Shown here: positions 16,976 to 25,051 of the stretch, one piece after another | Position numbering within the stretch: position 1 is the stretch's first letter | Layout: each line of letters begins with the position of its first letter | Origin: an uncultured Prevotellaceae bacterium | GTDB taxonomy: Bacteria; Bacteroidota; Bacteroidia; Bacteroidales; Muribaculaceae | Assembly (NCBI GenBank): GCA_900314215.1 | Contig: OMUK01000065.1 | Location: 1-35,931 of the forward strand | Direction of reading: 5' to 3' | DNA: 35,931 bases | Program-made: the position numbers and the translations under genes | The notes under the pieces: model-generated | The model's input: only the letters and a program-made list of their open reading frames with translations | What the model was told of the DNA's origin: nothing | Database searches by the model: none

Positions 16976-17701
16976 TCATTTCATCACCTTTCGGGTGGTG
17001 GTGCCGTTGCCCGTGCGGGTCACCACCACGTTGAGGCCCTCGTGGGGCGTGAGGCTGGCTGTGCCCTGCAGGTTGTAGTAGACGCTGCTTCCGCCTTTTT
17101 CTGCCGAGGTGGGCAGCTCATCGATGCCAGTTGTGGAGCCCACCATGCTTTCTACCCAGGTGCGCAGGTCGGCATCGCTCATGCCGGTGAGTCGCCGGCC
17201 TTCTTTCCACTTGATGCCGGTGTAGGTCGAGGGCAACTCCTCGTTCACCTTGCTTATGCCCGAGGCCATCGAGGTGACAAAGGGTATCACCGTCTTGCCC
17301 TGGAATCCATATTGGTCGAGGAAGGTGAGGATGACTCGGGGCGACTTGCCGTACCATATCGGGCTGCCCAGAAACACGATGTCGTATTGCGCGGCATTGT
17401 CGAGCGTCGCCTTGATCGCCGGGCGCTGCTCGCCGCCGGTGTTGTACTGCTCCTTGTAGGCCCGTGTTGTGGAGTCGTAGTAGTTGCTGTTTTCACTGCC
17501 GTAGGCCACCTCGGGCACGATCTCATAGAGGTCGCCGCCCGTGATGTGTGCAATCTTCTCGGCATAGGCCCTGGTGTTGCCAGTGAATGAGAAATAAGCC
17601 ACCAGTATCTTCTTGCCCGAGGTGGCCTGGGCCTGGGCGTTGCCCTGCGATGAGCAACACGTGAGCAGCATGGCTGCCAGTAAAATCATCATTTGTTTCA
17701 T
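16976..17701 (-). CDS. Exported flavodoxin with C-terminal sorting-like tail
   Basis: A 241-residue flavodoxin-fold protein with an N-terminal signal (MKQMMILLAAMLLTCCSS; Cys15/16 could be a lipobox). The FMN phosphate loop is SFTGNTRAYA (residues ~38-47), and FLGSPIWYGKSP with a central Trp is the usual isoalloxazine-side loop. Flavodoxins carry electrons through FMN; an exported one suggests a periplasmic or surface reductant or quinone/flavin partner. The last ~40 residues go beyond the flavodoxin fold: YYNLQG, TP-x2-GLNVVVT and a basic end resemble the tail of the adhesin-like protein at 27.6-30.7 kb and T9SS-type sorting ends. I start at 17701, five codons inside the open frame, because this gives the better signal. 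The nearest genes are unrelated, so it is probably monocistronic. Confidence 0.85.
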   Translation of the reverse strand: MKQMMILLAAMLLTCCSSQGNAQAQATSGKKILVAYFSFTGNTRAYAEKIAHITGGDLYEIVPEVAYGSENSNYYDSTTRAYKEQYNTGGEQRPAIKATLDNAAQYDIVFLGSPIWYGKSPRVILTFLDQYGFQGKTVIPFVTSMASGISKVNEELPSTYTGIKWKEGRRLTGMSDADLRTWVESMVGSTTGIDELPTSAEKGGSSVYYNLQGTASLTPHEGLNVVVTRTGNGTTTRKVMK

Positions 17702-17731
17702 GTCGTCATTAATCATTTAGAATTTCGACGA

Positions 17732-17739
17732 CAAAAGTA
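17732..17739 (-). promoter_or_regulatory. -7 element upstream of the flavodoxin gene
   Basis: TACTTTTG on the minus strand (17739-17732), 30 nt before the start codon. No convincing -33 element was found at the expected distance. Confidence 0.5.
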
Positions 17740-17812
17740 GCAACCTCCAGCTGGAGTCGCTTTGCTGTGCAGTTTTTTCTGCTTTGCCCAGCAGTCACTG
17801 TGCTGCCCGCGT

Positions 17813-18805
17813 TCAGTATATCACATGCCGGCTGTAGCTGAGCGTGCCCAAAATGCCCCAGCCATTGTCGATGTTGCTGAAGATGGCAATGGGAGTGGTG
17901 TAGATGTCGTCGGTCGAGATGCGGTAGAGCTGCATCGACTTCAAGAAGTAATACAAGTCCGGGCTTATCGACTGGAGCTCGACAATGGTGTAGGCAGGCT
18001 CCTCGGCCCGCTTGCGGCTGTTGACGGTGATGGTATAGGTCTTGCCGTTGAAGATGGCGTCGTCAAACACGTCGGAGAAATAAGCTTGCCACGACCCATA
18101 GCCCTTGGTGAGCTGCCGGTCGTTAAACACCGGGTCGGACGACGTGTAGACGTCGCACACCGAGTGTCGCTTACCTGTGATGGAGCTGTATTCTCCCACG
18201 CTTCTCACCCTCAAGCGGTAGAAATTTCTTGTCTCGGCCGGGTCGTGAAACGACAAAGTGATGGTGGTGACCGAGTCGGCTCCATAGATGTCGTAGCCAT
18301 AGGCTTGCCTCACCCAATCGTGCTGCTCGGCGCTTGCAGCCTCGTCGTAGTAGGTGTAGTAGCTCATGTCGTCGATTTTGACAGGTGCCGTCACCGTACA
18401 TTGCGATGAAACCTGGGCAAAGCCGCTGGCATCGACGTCGAGAGCCAGGTGGTCGCCGCTGTGTGCAATGTAGTCGCACTTGTAGCACAACGAGTCGGGC
18501 ACATAGGTGAGCTTGTAGCTCTCGGTGCCATTCACGGTCAAGGTGGCATCGGCCTTCCTTATCACAAGGCTGTCGGCAAAATAGGTGGAGGCCTGCCGGC
18601 TGAAGTCGGAGTAATCGAGATAGTAGAAATTGGGCCCGTCGGCAATCGTGCGGCTTTGGGCTATATAGGCCTGAAATTGCTGGCCGTCGACCGCCAGGGC
18701 ATAGACCGTGAGCTCACGGTTGGTTTTGGTGTCGAAAGGAATCGTCTCTTCGCAACCTGTGAGCACAAGCAGTGCTATCAATGATAAAAACAATTTACGC
18801 CTCAT
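17813..18805 (-). CDS. DUF4249 family lipoprotein
   Basis: A 330-residue lipoprotein: signal MRRKLFLSLIALLVLTGC with lipobox LTGC (Cys18), then an N-terminal segment KTNRELTVYALAVDG and a beta-rich body typical of DUF4249 proteins. These regularly follow a TonB-dependent receptor in Bacteroidetes, and here the start codon is only 3 nt after the receptor stop, so translation is likely coupled. By analogy with SusD-like partners it may sit on the outer membrane and help substrate capture, but no substrate is known for the family. It is the last gene of the operon. No strong terminator was seen in the ~100 bp before the flavodoxin promoter. Confidence 0.85.
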   Translation of the reverse strand: MRRKLFLSLIALLVLTGCEETIPFDTKTNRELTVYALAVDGQQFQAYIAQSRTIADGPNFYYLDYSDFSRQASTYFADSLVIRKADATLTVNGTESYKLTYVPDSLCYKCDYIAHSGDHLALDVDASGFAQVSSQCTVTAPVKIDDMSYYTYYDEAASAEQHDWVRQAYGYDIYGADSVTTITLSFHDPAETRNFYRLRVRSVGEYSSITGKRHSVCDVYTSSDPVFNDRQLTKGYGSWQAYFSDVFDDAIFNGKTYTITVNSRKRAEEPAYTIVELQSISPDLYYFLKSMQLYRISTDDIYTTPIAIFSNIDNGWGILGTLSYSRHVIY

Positions 18806-18808
18806 GAC

Positions 18809-21235
18809 TCAAAATTTGTGTGTGACAATCAACGATGGCATGATGGGGAAGGGGCAAATACCCTTGAGAGCGATTTTGCTCTTCTCATAGCCCACATATA
18901 CATTGTTGACGTTCTTGCGGTTATAAATGTTGTATACGCTTAGTCCTATTGAGGTTTCCCCCAGCCTGTGCTTCACCACAAAGTTGCCTGTCACATCAAG
19001 GTGATGAATGCAGGGCAGCTTGAAGCTGTTGCGCTTCTTGAAAGTGTAGAGCGGCACCGGAGTGCCGTAGATGTTGCCAAAGTAGGTCTCATACACTTCC
19101 TTGTCATTGCGGGCAAAAAAGTCGATCACTTCGGTCTCTCCATGTTTGGTCTCGCCCAGAAATTGCTTGATATCGTAGCCAAATATATAGGCATAGGGGA
19201 TTGTGCCTCGTCGGCCCGACTGGTAGGTCCAGCTCACCGTGAGGTCGATGCGTGTTTTCCCCGACAAGGGGAATGATCGCATCGCAATGGCATTGAAGTT
19301 GTGGCGGCGGTCGGTGTTGGCATAGAATTCACGCCCTCCGTCGATTTCCTGCCCCGGGCGGTCAAACTTGCGTAACGCCTTCGACCAGGTGTAGGAAATC
19401 CAGCCCGTGACGGCACCCACGTTTTTCTCTAGCAGCAACTCCACGCCATAGGAGCGCCCTTTGCCGATGGCCACCATGTTGGCCCAGTTGTTCTCGCTCT
19501 GGGTGTAGCTGGCTGCGTTGCGGTACTCGAGCACATTGCTCATCGTCTTGTAGTAGCCCTCTACCGCAAGGCTCATGCCGAGTGGCAGGTTGCAGTTGAA
19601 GGCGATGCCGTAGAGATTGCTTTTCATCACCGGAATGTCGCGGTTGATGCTAACCCATATGTCGCTTGCCATCACCATGTTGCTGCTCACGAGGCGATGT
19701 GTGCCTTGCGTCATGCGCGAGTAGGACAGTTTGATGGCGGCTTTGTCGGTCACAAGATACCTCATGGCCACACGGGGCTCTAACTCAAAGCTCGACTTGC
19801 CCGTGACAAAATAGGACGAGGCGCGCAAGCCAAGGTTGACTTTAAACTTGTCGACGATGCCTAAGTCGTCCTCGACATACATGGCGGCATTCTTGATGTT
19901 CATCTTGCCGTTCACGGTGTAGTCAACGGTGTCGGTGCCAACGATGTACTCGGGCTCTGGCCGGGGTATCGGGTCGTTGTTTAATGAGCCGTTGTACTTC
20001 TTGGAGTAGGAAGCCTTGTAGATGCTGGTTTCTGGATCGAGCCTCTGCTTTGAGAGCCTGAAGCCTCCCCTCAGGTGATGCCGGCGGTTGGGCTTGTAGT
20101 CGGCGTCGACAGCGAGAGCCAGGTCGTCGATGCCGCTCTTGTAGGTCGTCGATGTGCTCTCGCTGTAATAGTAATACTCGCGGTAGCGGTCGTCGACCCG
20201 GTTGTCGAAGTGGTTGTCGTAGCCCAAGCGGTAGGAGTATTTGCTGTAACTCAAGTTGGTGTTGAGTTTAAACCGCTCGGTGAAATTGGCGGTCCAGTAG
20301 ATGCTTGTCACGAGGTTCCACCAGTTGTTGGCCATCGCGCTGTTGCGGTTCTCCTTTTGCGAGGTTTGCTCTTGTTGAGGGGTGTAGGGGTCGTCGATTG
20401 TGCTATATTGCCGGTGGCTGCCGGTGGGCGCATTCTCATCCTTGTCTCTGCCATAATAGGCCACTGCCGAGAGCCGTTGCGTGGGGCTGAAAAGATGCAC
20501 TATCTTGGCATTGAGGTCATAGTAGCGCATGTTCTCATAAGGCTGAAGCGCCTCTTTGTTGTCGTAGAAATGCTTCAATACCGGCTTGGCAATGAAGTCG
20601 AAGTAAGAGACCCGCGCAGCCAAGTTGATCGACGTGTGGTTGCGCCACAACGGCCCCTCTACTTGTGCCCGGCTCGACAACATGCCCACACTCAGCAATC
20701 CATGGTACTTCTCAAAGTCGCCCTCCTTGATGCCCACATCGATCACACTCGACAGCCGTGAGCCGTAGCGGGCAGGAAACGCGCCGCGGTAGAAGTTGAT
20801 GTTTTGCACCACGTCGGGGTTGATGGCACTCACGAGCCCCTTGAGGTGCTCGGCATTGTATAGTGCCGAGCCGTCGAGGCTTATGTAGTTTTGGTCATAG
20901 TCTCCTCCTCGCACATAGATGCCCGCGGTGCCGTCGCCAGCCGATTGCACCCCTGGAAATTTTTGCAGCGATTTCAGCACATCGGGCTCGCCCAAAAACA
21001 CAGGCACTGCCTGTATCTTGGCGTTGCTCACCGTCACAGCGCTCATTTGCGACGACGCTATACCGAAGTTGTTGCGCGCCCCATACACGACCACGTCCTT
21101 GAGATTCAAGCTGCGCTCGGCGTGCGACACCGTGTCGCCCCGCGAGGCAACGCCTGTTGTGTCGTGCTGGGCTGCTCCAGCCTGCAAGCCCATAATTGAA
21201 ATGCAGGCTGCTAGCCATATCACTCGCTTTTCCAT
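18809..21235 (-). CDS. TonB-dependent outer membrane receptor
   Basis: An 808-residue TonB-dependent receptor. I start at the ATG at 21235 (MEKRVIWLAAC), which opens a signal peptide ending near QAGAAQ; the upstream 47 codons overlap the preceding gene and are not signal-like. There is no carboxypeptidase-like N-terminal domain. The plug (~45-170) begins LNLKDVVVYG, a TonB-box-like region, and contains GIYVRGGDYDQNYISLDG, followed by a 22-strand-type barrel ending in a terminal Phe (VTHKF), as expected for outer-membrane insertion. It imports an unknown ligand by TonB/ExbBD energy. It overlaps the frame of the upstream lipoprotein by 16 nt and is 3 nt from the DUF4249 gene, so all three form one operon. 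Confidence 0.93.
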   Translation of the reverse strand: MEKRVIWLAACISIMGLQAGAAQHDTTGVASRGDTVSHAERSLNLKDVVVYGARNNFGIASSQMSAVTVSNAKIQAVPVFLGEPDVLKSLQKFPGVQSAGDGTAGIYVRGGDYDQNYISLDGSALYNAEHLKGLVSAINPDVVQNINFYRGAFPARYGSRLSSVIDVGIKEGDFEKYHGLLSVGMLSSRAQVEGPLWRNHTSINLAARVSYFDFIAKPVLKHFYDNKEALQPYENMRYYDLNAKIVHLFSPTQRLSAVAYYGRDKDENAPTGSHRQYSTIDDPYTPQQEQTSQKENRNSAMANNWWNLVTSIYWTANFTERFKLNTNLSYSKYSYRLGYDNHFDNRVDDRYREYYYYSESTSTTYKSGIDDLALAVDADYKPNRRHHLRGGFRLSKQRLDPETSIYKASYSKKYNGSLNNDPIPRPEPEYIVGTDTVDYTVNGKMNIKNAAMYVEDDLGIVDKFKVNLGLRASSYFVTGKSSFELEPRVAMRYLVTDKAAIKLSYSRMTQGTHRLVSSNMVMASDIWVSINRDIPVMKSNLYGIAFNCNLPLGMSLAVEGYYKTMSNVLEYRNAASYTQSENNWANMVAIGKGRSYGVELLLEKNVGAVTGWISYTWSKALRKFDRPGQEIDGGREFYANTDRRHNFNAIAMRSFPLSGKTRIDLTVSWTYQSGRRGTIPYAYIFGYDIKQFLGETKHGETEVIDFFARNDKEVYETYFGNIYGTPVPLYTFKKRNSFKLPCIHHLDVTGNFVVKHRLGETSIGLSVYNIYNRKNVNNVYVGYEKSKIALKGICPFPIMPSLIVTHKF

Positions 21236-21800
21236 ACTATGCGTATCATTGTCGTCATCGATCCGTAACCATCGGGATAGGCAATGAAGCCTGCTGCCTC
21301 CTTGTCGGTGACAATGCGCTTGAGCGTGTCGGTATAGTCTACAGCAACTGCTGTGTATTTGTCGGCAGGAAACCAAGTGCTTGAACAGGGTCGACTGCGA
21401 TTGTCAAGACTTTGCCACTCAAGGAGCAAGGCCTGTGGCTGTTGAATTGAAACAAGGCGGTTTTGTCGGTCATCAACATGATGGGAAACCTATAGCTGCC
21501 TGAGTTTAAATCGTAGATGCCCGAAATGTGCTTGTCGTCGTAGATAAAGCCATAGTCCAGTTTCCAGTTGGTCTGGGTGAGCGCTTGCGACAGGAGCGCC
21601 GTGCTAAACGACGTGTTGGCTGCAACGAGTTTGCCGTTTTCAAGAAAAATCATGCCATCCCTGTCTTGCACGCGGGTCACAGTGTCTTTGCCTGGGTTGT
21701 CGGGCTCGTCGCTGTTGCTGCTGCCGCCGCAAGAAATAGTTGTTGCCGCCATGAGTGCAATAACCAATAATGTGAATAAGTTGCTTAAGTATTTCATCAT
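21220..21800 (-). pseudogene. Frameshifted lipoprotein gene upstream of the TonB receptor
   Basis: The reading frame from 21800 (MMKYLSNLFTLLVIAL) encodes a lipoprotein with lipobox-like TISC followed by GGSSNSDEPDN, and runs to a stop at 21339. A second frame, one base different, runs to 21220 and carries convincing protein sequence (WFPADKYTAVAVDYTDTLK, then GFIAYPDGYGSMTTMIRIVW) that continues where the first leaves off. Joining them near 21370-21390 by a single-base shift would give about 193 codons and end 16 nt inside the TonB receptor gene, as in a coupled operon. No slippery heptamer is visible, so I favour a real mutation or a sequence error over programmed frameshifting. Family not recognised; probably an outer-membrane accessory of the transporter. 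Confidence 0.65.
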
Positions 21801-21956
21801 GATGTAATTGTTTTTTGTTTTTTGCTTGTTTATGGGGTTGATGGCAACAACGTTTTCCATTCACTGCGTCAACTTGTCGCCATGAGCGGGAGCTCCGGCA
21901 GGGGGCTGATTGCTTGTGTGAGATGTGAAAATATGTTGTTTTTTTTTAAGATATCA

Positions 21957-21964
21957 CAAAAATA
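21957..21964 (-). promoter_or_regulatory. Candidate -7 element for the lipoprotein/TonB operon
   Basis: TATTTTTG on the minus strand (21964-21957) matches TAnnTTTG; it would give a leader of about 150 nt. No good -33 element was seen. Confidence 0.35.
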
Positions 21965-22066
21965 TAATAATTTTTTAAACGACACGACTTTAGCAGCCCT
22001 TTTTTTGAAATTTTTTTTGGAATTGCTGTTTGCGCATGGCAGGAGTATCGTGGGGTGGAAGAAAAA

Positions 22067-22098
22067 TTTGGTCAATTCGTTGGAAAGTTGTAATTTTG
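22067..22098 (+). promoter_or_regulatory. Promoter of the rplU-rpmA operon
   Basis: TTTG at 22067-22070 and TAATTTTG at 22091-22098 are separated by 20 nt, a full match to the Bacteroidetes promoter. The leader to rplU is about 95 nt. Confidence 0.75.
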
Positions 22099-22197
22099 CA
22101 GTCGATTTCCGAAAGGCTCGACTAAGTGGCACAGCGTCAACGTGATAGTGGCGAGTGCCCGCCGCACGGTGTAACTTTTTAAATTACAATTTATTAA

Positions 22198-22518
22198 ATG
22201 TACGCAATTGTAGACATTCAGGGACAACAGTTCAAGGCCGAGCAAGGCAAAACGCTGTTTGTTCACTATCTCGGCGACGAGAAGAAGGCTGGCGATTCAG
22301 TGGAATTCGACAAGGTCCTGCTCGTTGACGCCGACGGTGCCGTTAAGGTTGGCGCACCTACCGTGGAAGGTGCCAAAGTGGTTTGCGAGGTAAAGACTCC
22401 CCTCGTGAAAGGTGAGCACGTGATCGTTTTCAAGAAACGTCGCCGCAAGGGCTATCGCCGTCTCAACGGCCATCGCCAGCAGTTCACCCAGCTTGAGATT
22501 AAAGAAGTTATTGCTTAA
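22198..22518 (+). CDS. rplU: 50S ribosomal protein L21
   Basis: A 106-residue L21: starts [18 protein letters not shown], a close match to the conserved MYAIIETGGKQ region, and has the C-terminal basic [19 protein letters not shown] patch which binds 23S rRNA. Normal length (about 103-105). It is 21 nt upstream of rpmA, the usual bacterial pair, and shares its promoter and terminator. Confidence 0.98.
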   Translation: MYAIVDIQGQQFKAEQGKTLFVHYLGDEKKAGDSVEFDKVLLVDADGAVKVGAPTVEGAKVVCEVKTPLVKGEHVIVFKKRRRKGYRRLNGHRQQFTQLEIKEVIA

Positions 22519-22539
22519 CCCCTAAAATTTTACAGATTT

Positions 22540-22815
22540 ATGGCACATAAAAAAGGTCAAACCAGTTCAAGGAACGGTCGCGAGTCACAGAGCAAGCGAC
22601 TCGGCGTTAAAATTTTTGGTGGTCAATTCGCTAATGCTGGCAGCATCATCCGTCGCCAGCGCGGCACTGTGCATCGTCCAGGCCACAACGTGGGCATGGG
22701 CAAGGATCACACCCTGTATGCTCTCGTGAGCGGAACCGTTGAGTTTCAGCATCGCGCAGGTCACACCTATGTGAACGTGATCGAGGCTCCCGCCGAGGAT
22801 AGCGAAAAGAACTAA
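22540..22815 (+). CDS. rpmA: 50S ribosomal protein L27
   Basis: A 91-residue L27 beginning [20 protein letters not shown], with the conserved LGVKIFGGQ and [20 protein letters not shown] regions. The N-terminal tail reaches the peptidyl-transferase centre. There is no cleavable N-terminal extension as found in Firmicutes. The acidic end ([10 protein letters not shown]) is slightly longer than in E. coli. Followed by a strong terminator. Confidence 0.98.
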   Translation: MAHKKGQTSSRNGRESQSKRLGVKIFGGQFANAGSIIRRQRGTVHRPGHNVGMGKDHTLYALVSGTVEFQHRAGHTYVNVIEAPAEDSEKN

Positions 22816-22889
22816 AGCATGCGCATCGAGCAGCCCGCCACACAGCAGTGGCCATGGGCGCTCCCCAAAAATGCGTAGTAATGAATAAA

Positions 22890-22926
22890 AGCAACTCACC
22901 TGCAACAGCGGTGGGTTGCTTTTTTT
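22890..22926 (+). terminator. Rho-independent terminator of rplU-rpmA
   Basis: An 11-bp stem (22890-22900 with 22910-22920, one G-T wobble) with a 9-nt loop is followed by six T. It lies 75 nt after the rpmA stop. Confidence 0.9.
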
Positions 22927-23081
22927 AGTGCCACGAGCCCAAGGGGGCTGCTGCCTGTTGCGGCCGTGGCGATTTCACTATGACGCTGAGTTGCCCGCTT
23001 TTGTGATTATTATATAGGTCGGCACACAATATTTGGCGCAGTTTTCAGTTAAATATGTTGTAGCATTTTAATTTTTGATTG

Positions 23082-24266
23082 ATGAAACTTACTAAAGCTT
23101 TAATACTCGTTGCAGTGGCTCTTGCCGGCACCACAACCGCTTGGGCCGTCGACGACATTAAGAACACCGATTTCAACCCTATCACTACAGGTGTGACCTC
23201 GCTGAGCATCACTCCCGATGCGCGCGGCGCCTCGATGGGTGACCTGGGTGTGGCTACCGACCCCGATGTGAACTCCCAGTTCTGGAATCCAGCAAAATAT
23301 GCCTTTGCCTATAGCACTGCAGGCGCATCGCTCTCCTATACCCCCTGGCTGCGCAAGATTGTGAACGACATCTACCTGGCCAACCTCACGGGCTACTGGA
23401 AGATAGGCAGCGGCGACAACCAGGCCATAAGCGGCTCGCTGCGCTATTTCTCGCTGGGCGAGGTGCAGATGACCGAGGACGGCGGCACATCGATAGGCAG
23501 CATCAATCCCTATGAGATGGCTGTCGACCTGGGCTACTCGCGCAAGCTCTCCGAGAAATTCTCGATGGCCGTGGCCCTGCGCTACATCTACTCCAACCTG
23601 GGCTACAGCGAGTACTCGGCAACCGAGGGCACCACGGGCGCTTCGGCATTTGCCGCCGATATCGCCGGCTACTACACCACCTATCCCATCATTGGCCGCA
23701 ACGAGTGCCAGTGGTCGCTGGGCTGGAACCTGTCGAACATAGGCTCTAAGGTGTCGTATGACCACGGCGACAACCCCGCCTTCCTGCCCACCAACCTGCG
23801 CATAGGCACCGCCTTCACCTTCCCGCTGGCCGACTATCACAACCTCACCATCTCGCTCGATGCCAACAAGCTGCTCGTGCCCGCCAAGCCGCGCCTGTCG
23901 GACTACAAGGGCGAGGACGCCGAGTCGGCCTATGAGGACGACCTGCAGGCTTGGAAGGACAAGAGCTCGATATCGGGCATCTTCGACTCCTTCGACAAGA
24001 ATTGGGCCAAGCGCATCACCGAGTCGATAGGTCTGGAATATGCCTACAACCAGCAATTCTTCTTGCGCGCCGGCTACTTCCACGAGAGCAAGTTCAACGG
24101 CAACCGCCAGTACTTCGGCATGGGTGCCGGTTTTGCCCTCAACGTGATTAAGATCGATGCCAGCTACATGATAGCCACGGCACAAAACAGCCCGCTCGAC
24201 CAGACGCTGCGCTTCACGCTCTCGTTTGACCTCGACGGCATCAAGGGCCTCTTCGGCCGCAAGTAA
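23082..24266 (+). CDS. porV: Type IX secretion system outer membrane protein PorV
   Basis: A 394-residue FadL-like outer-membrane beta barrel. PorV (LptO/PG27) shuttles T9SS cargo from the SprA translocon to the attachment complex where PorU acts. Signal peptide ends near TTTAWA; the mature protein opens with the PorV signature region [20 protein letters not shown], then [16 protein letters not shown], and later [16 protein letters not shown] and [20 protein letters not shown]. Length is normal (about 390). A TTG one codon upstream is open, but ATG at 23082 is the natural start. It precedes ispF by 16 nt, likely co-transcribed; I recall the same porV-ispF order in P. gingivalis, where porU is also adjacent. 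No consensus promoter was seen upstream. Confidence 0.93.
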   Translation: MKLTKALILVAVALAGTTTAWAVDDIKNTDFNPITTGVTSLSITPDARGASMGDLGVATDPDVNSQFWNPAKYAFAYSTAGASLSYTPWLRKIVNDIYLANLTGYWKIGSGDNQAISGSLRYFSLGEVQMTEDGGTSIGSINPYEMAVDLGYSRKLSEKFSMAVALRYIYSNLGYSEYSATEGTTGASAFAADIAGYYTTYPIIGRNECQWSLGWNLSNIGSKVSYDHGDNPAFLPTNLRIGTAFTFPLADYHNLTISLDANKLLVPAKPRLSDYKGEDAESAYEDDLQAWKDKSSISGIFDSFDKNWAKRITESIGLEYAYNQQFFLRAGYFHESKFNGNRQYFGMGAGFALNVIKIDASYMIATAQNSPLDQTLRFTLSFDLDGIKGLFGRK

Positions 24267-24282
24267 ATATAGAGAGTCGGCT

Positions 24283-24759
24283 ATGTTCAGAATCGGAATG
24301 GGATACGACGTGCACCGCCTCGTTGAGGGGCGGGAGCTGTGGCTGGGCGGCGTGAAGATCGATCACACCATGGGTCTGCTGGGTCACAGCGACGCCGATG
24401 TGGCCATCCACGCGCTGTGCGACGCCCTGCTGGGAGCCGCCTGCCTGCGCGACATAGGCTACCACTTCCCCGACACCGACCCCCGCTACAAGGGCATCGA
24501 CAGCCGCAGGCTGCTGCGCGAGGTGGCCCGCCTGCTGCGCGAGCACGGCTACCGCCTGGGCAACTGCGACATCACGATATGTGCCGAGCGGCCCAAAATC
24601 AATCCCCACATCCCGGCCATGCAGCAGCAACTGGCCGCCTGCCTCGACTGCGGCCTTGACCAGGTGAGCATCAAGGCCACCACCACCGAGCACCTGGGCT
24701 TCACCGGCCGCGAGGAGGGAATCTCGGCCTATGCCGTTGCCCTCATAGAATCTGTGTGA
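24283..24759 (+). CDS. ispF: 2-C-methyl-D-erythritol 2,4-cyclodiphosphate synthase
   Basis: A 158-residue enzyme of the MEP isoprenoid pathway, cyclising CDP-ME 2-phosphate to MEcPP with release of CMP; cytoplasmic trimer. Metal ligands are visible in GYDVHRL (Asp-x-His near residue 8-10) and LLGHSDADV; further conserved elements are YHFPDTDP, and near the C-terminus the [11 protein letters not shown] nucleotide site. Length is normal (about 158-162). I start at ATG 24283 ([11 protein letters not shown]), 16 nt after the porV stop; the frame open into porV is not coding. A hairpin with a T-rich end follows the stop. Confidence 0.97.
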   Translation: MFRIGMGYDVHRLVEGRELWLGGVKIDHTMGLLGHSDADVAIHALCDALLGAACLRDIGYHFPDTDPRYKGIDSRRLLREVARLLREHGYRLGNCDITICAERPKINPHIPAMQQQLAACLDCGLDQVSIKATTTEHLGFTGREEGISAYAVALIESV

Positions 24760-24769
24760 GAGAATCTCA

Positions 24770-24804
24770 GGCAGGGGTTCCACTACGCTCCACCGCCTGC
24801 TTTA
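24770..24804 (+). terminator. Possible terminator after ispF
   Basis: GCAGG-GGT (24771-24778) can pair with ACC-GCCTGC (24792-24800, one bulged C), and a T/A-rich run follows. It begins 12 nt after the ispF stop. The rest of the ~290 bp up to the next gene holds the promoter described next and nothing else recognised. Confidence 0.55.
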
Positions 24805-24989
24805 TTATATTCTCAATATTCGCACCGTTGCGGACGGCCACCGCACCCTGCCCCCTGCAAGCGGAGCCAAGCGACATTGTTACCTGCACTGCGGCCCTTG
24901 GCTGCCTGCGTCCCGATTGGTCAATCAATACGTCCTCATTGTCTAAACCAGTTGGCGATGGCGTGCCATAGTTTATTGCCGTGTTTTTC

Positions 24990-25017
24990 TTGTTTTCAGA
25001 AAAAATTGCTAATTTTG
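24990..25017 (+). promoter_or_regulatory. Promoter of the phosphodiester glycosidase gene
   Basis: TTG at 24990-24992 and TAATTTTG at 25010-25017 are 17 nt apart. The leader to the chosen ATG is about 30 nt. Confidence 0.65.
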
Positions 25018-25051
25018 GGCATTGTCAACTTCAAAACACAATTTTATAACT

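Larger units (their letters stand above)
21801..22197. other. AT-rich divergent intergenic region
   Basis: About 400 bp between the lipoprotein operon (minus) and rplU (plus). It holds long T runs (around 21939-21948, 21971-21976 and 22001-22018), a candidate minus-strand -7 element and the ribosomal protein promoter listed separately. I see no gene or RNA structure that I can support. Confidence 0.6.

Noticed and set aside
17745..17756. CTCCAGCTGGAG palindrome near the flavodoxin promoter
   Set aside because: Short, single copy, no relation to a known operator; could occur by chance.
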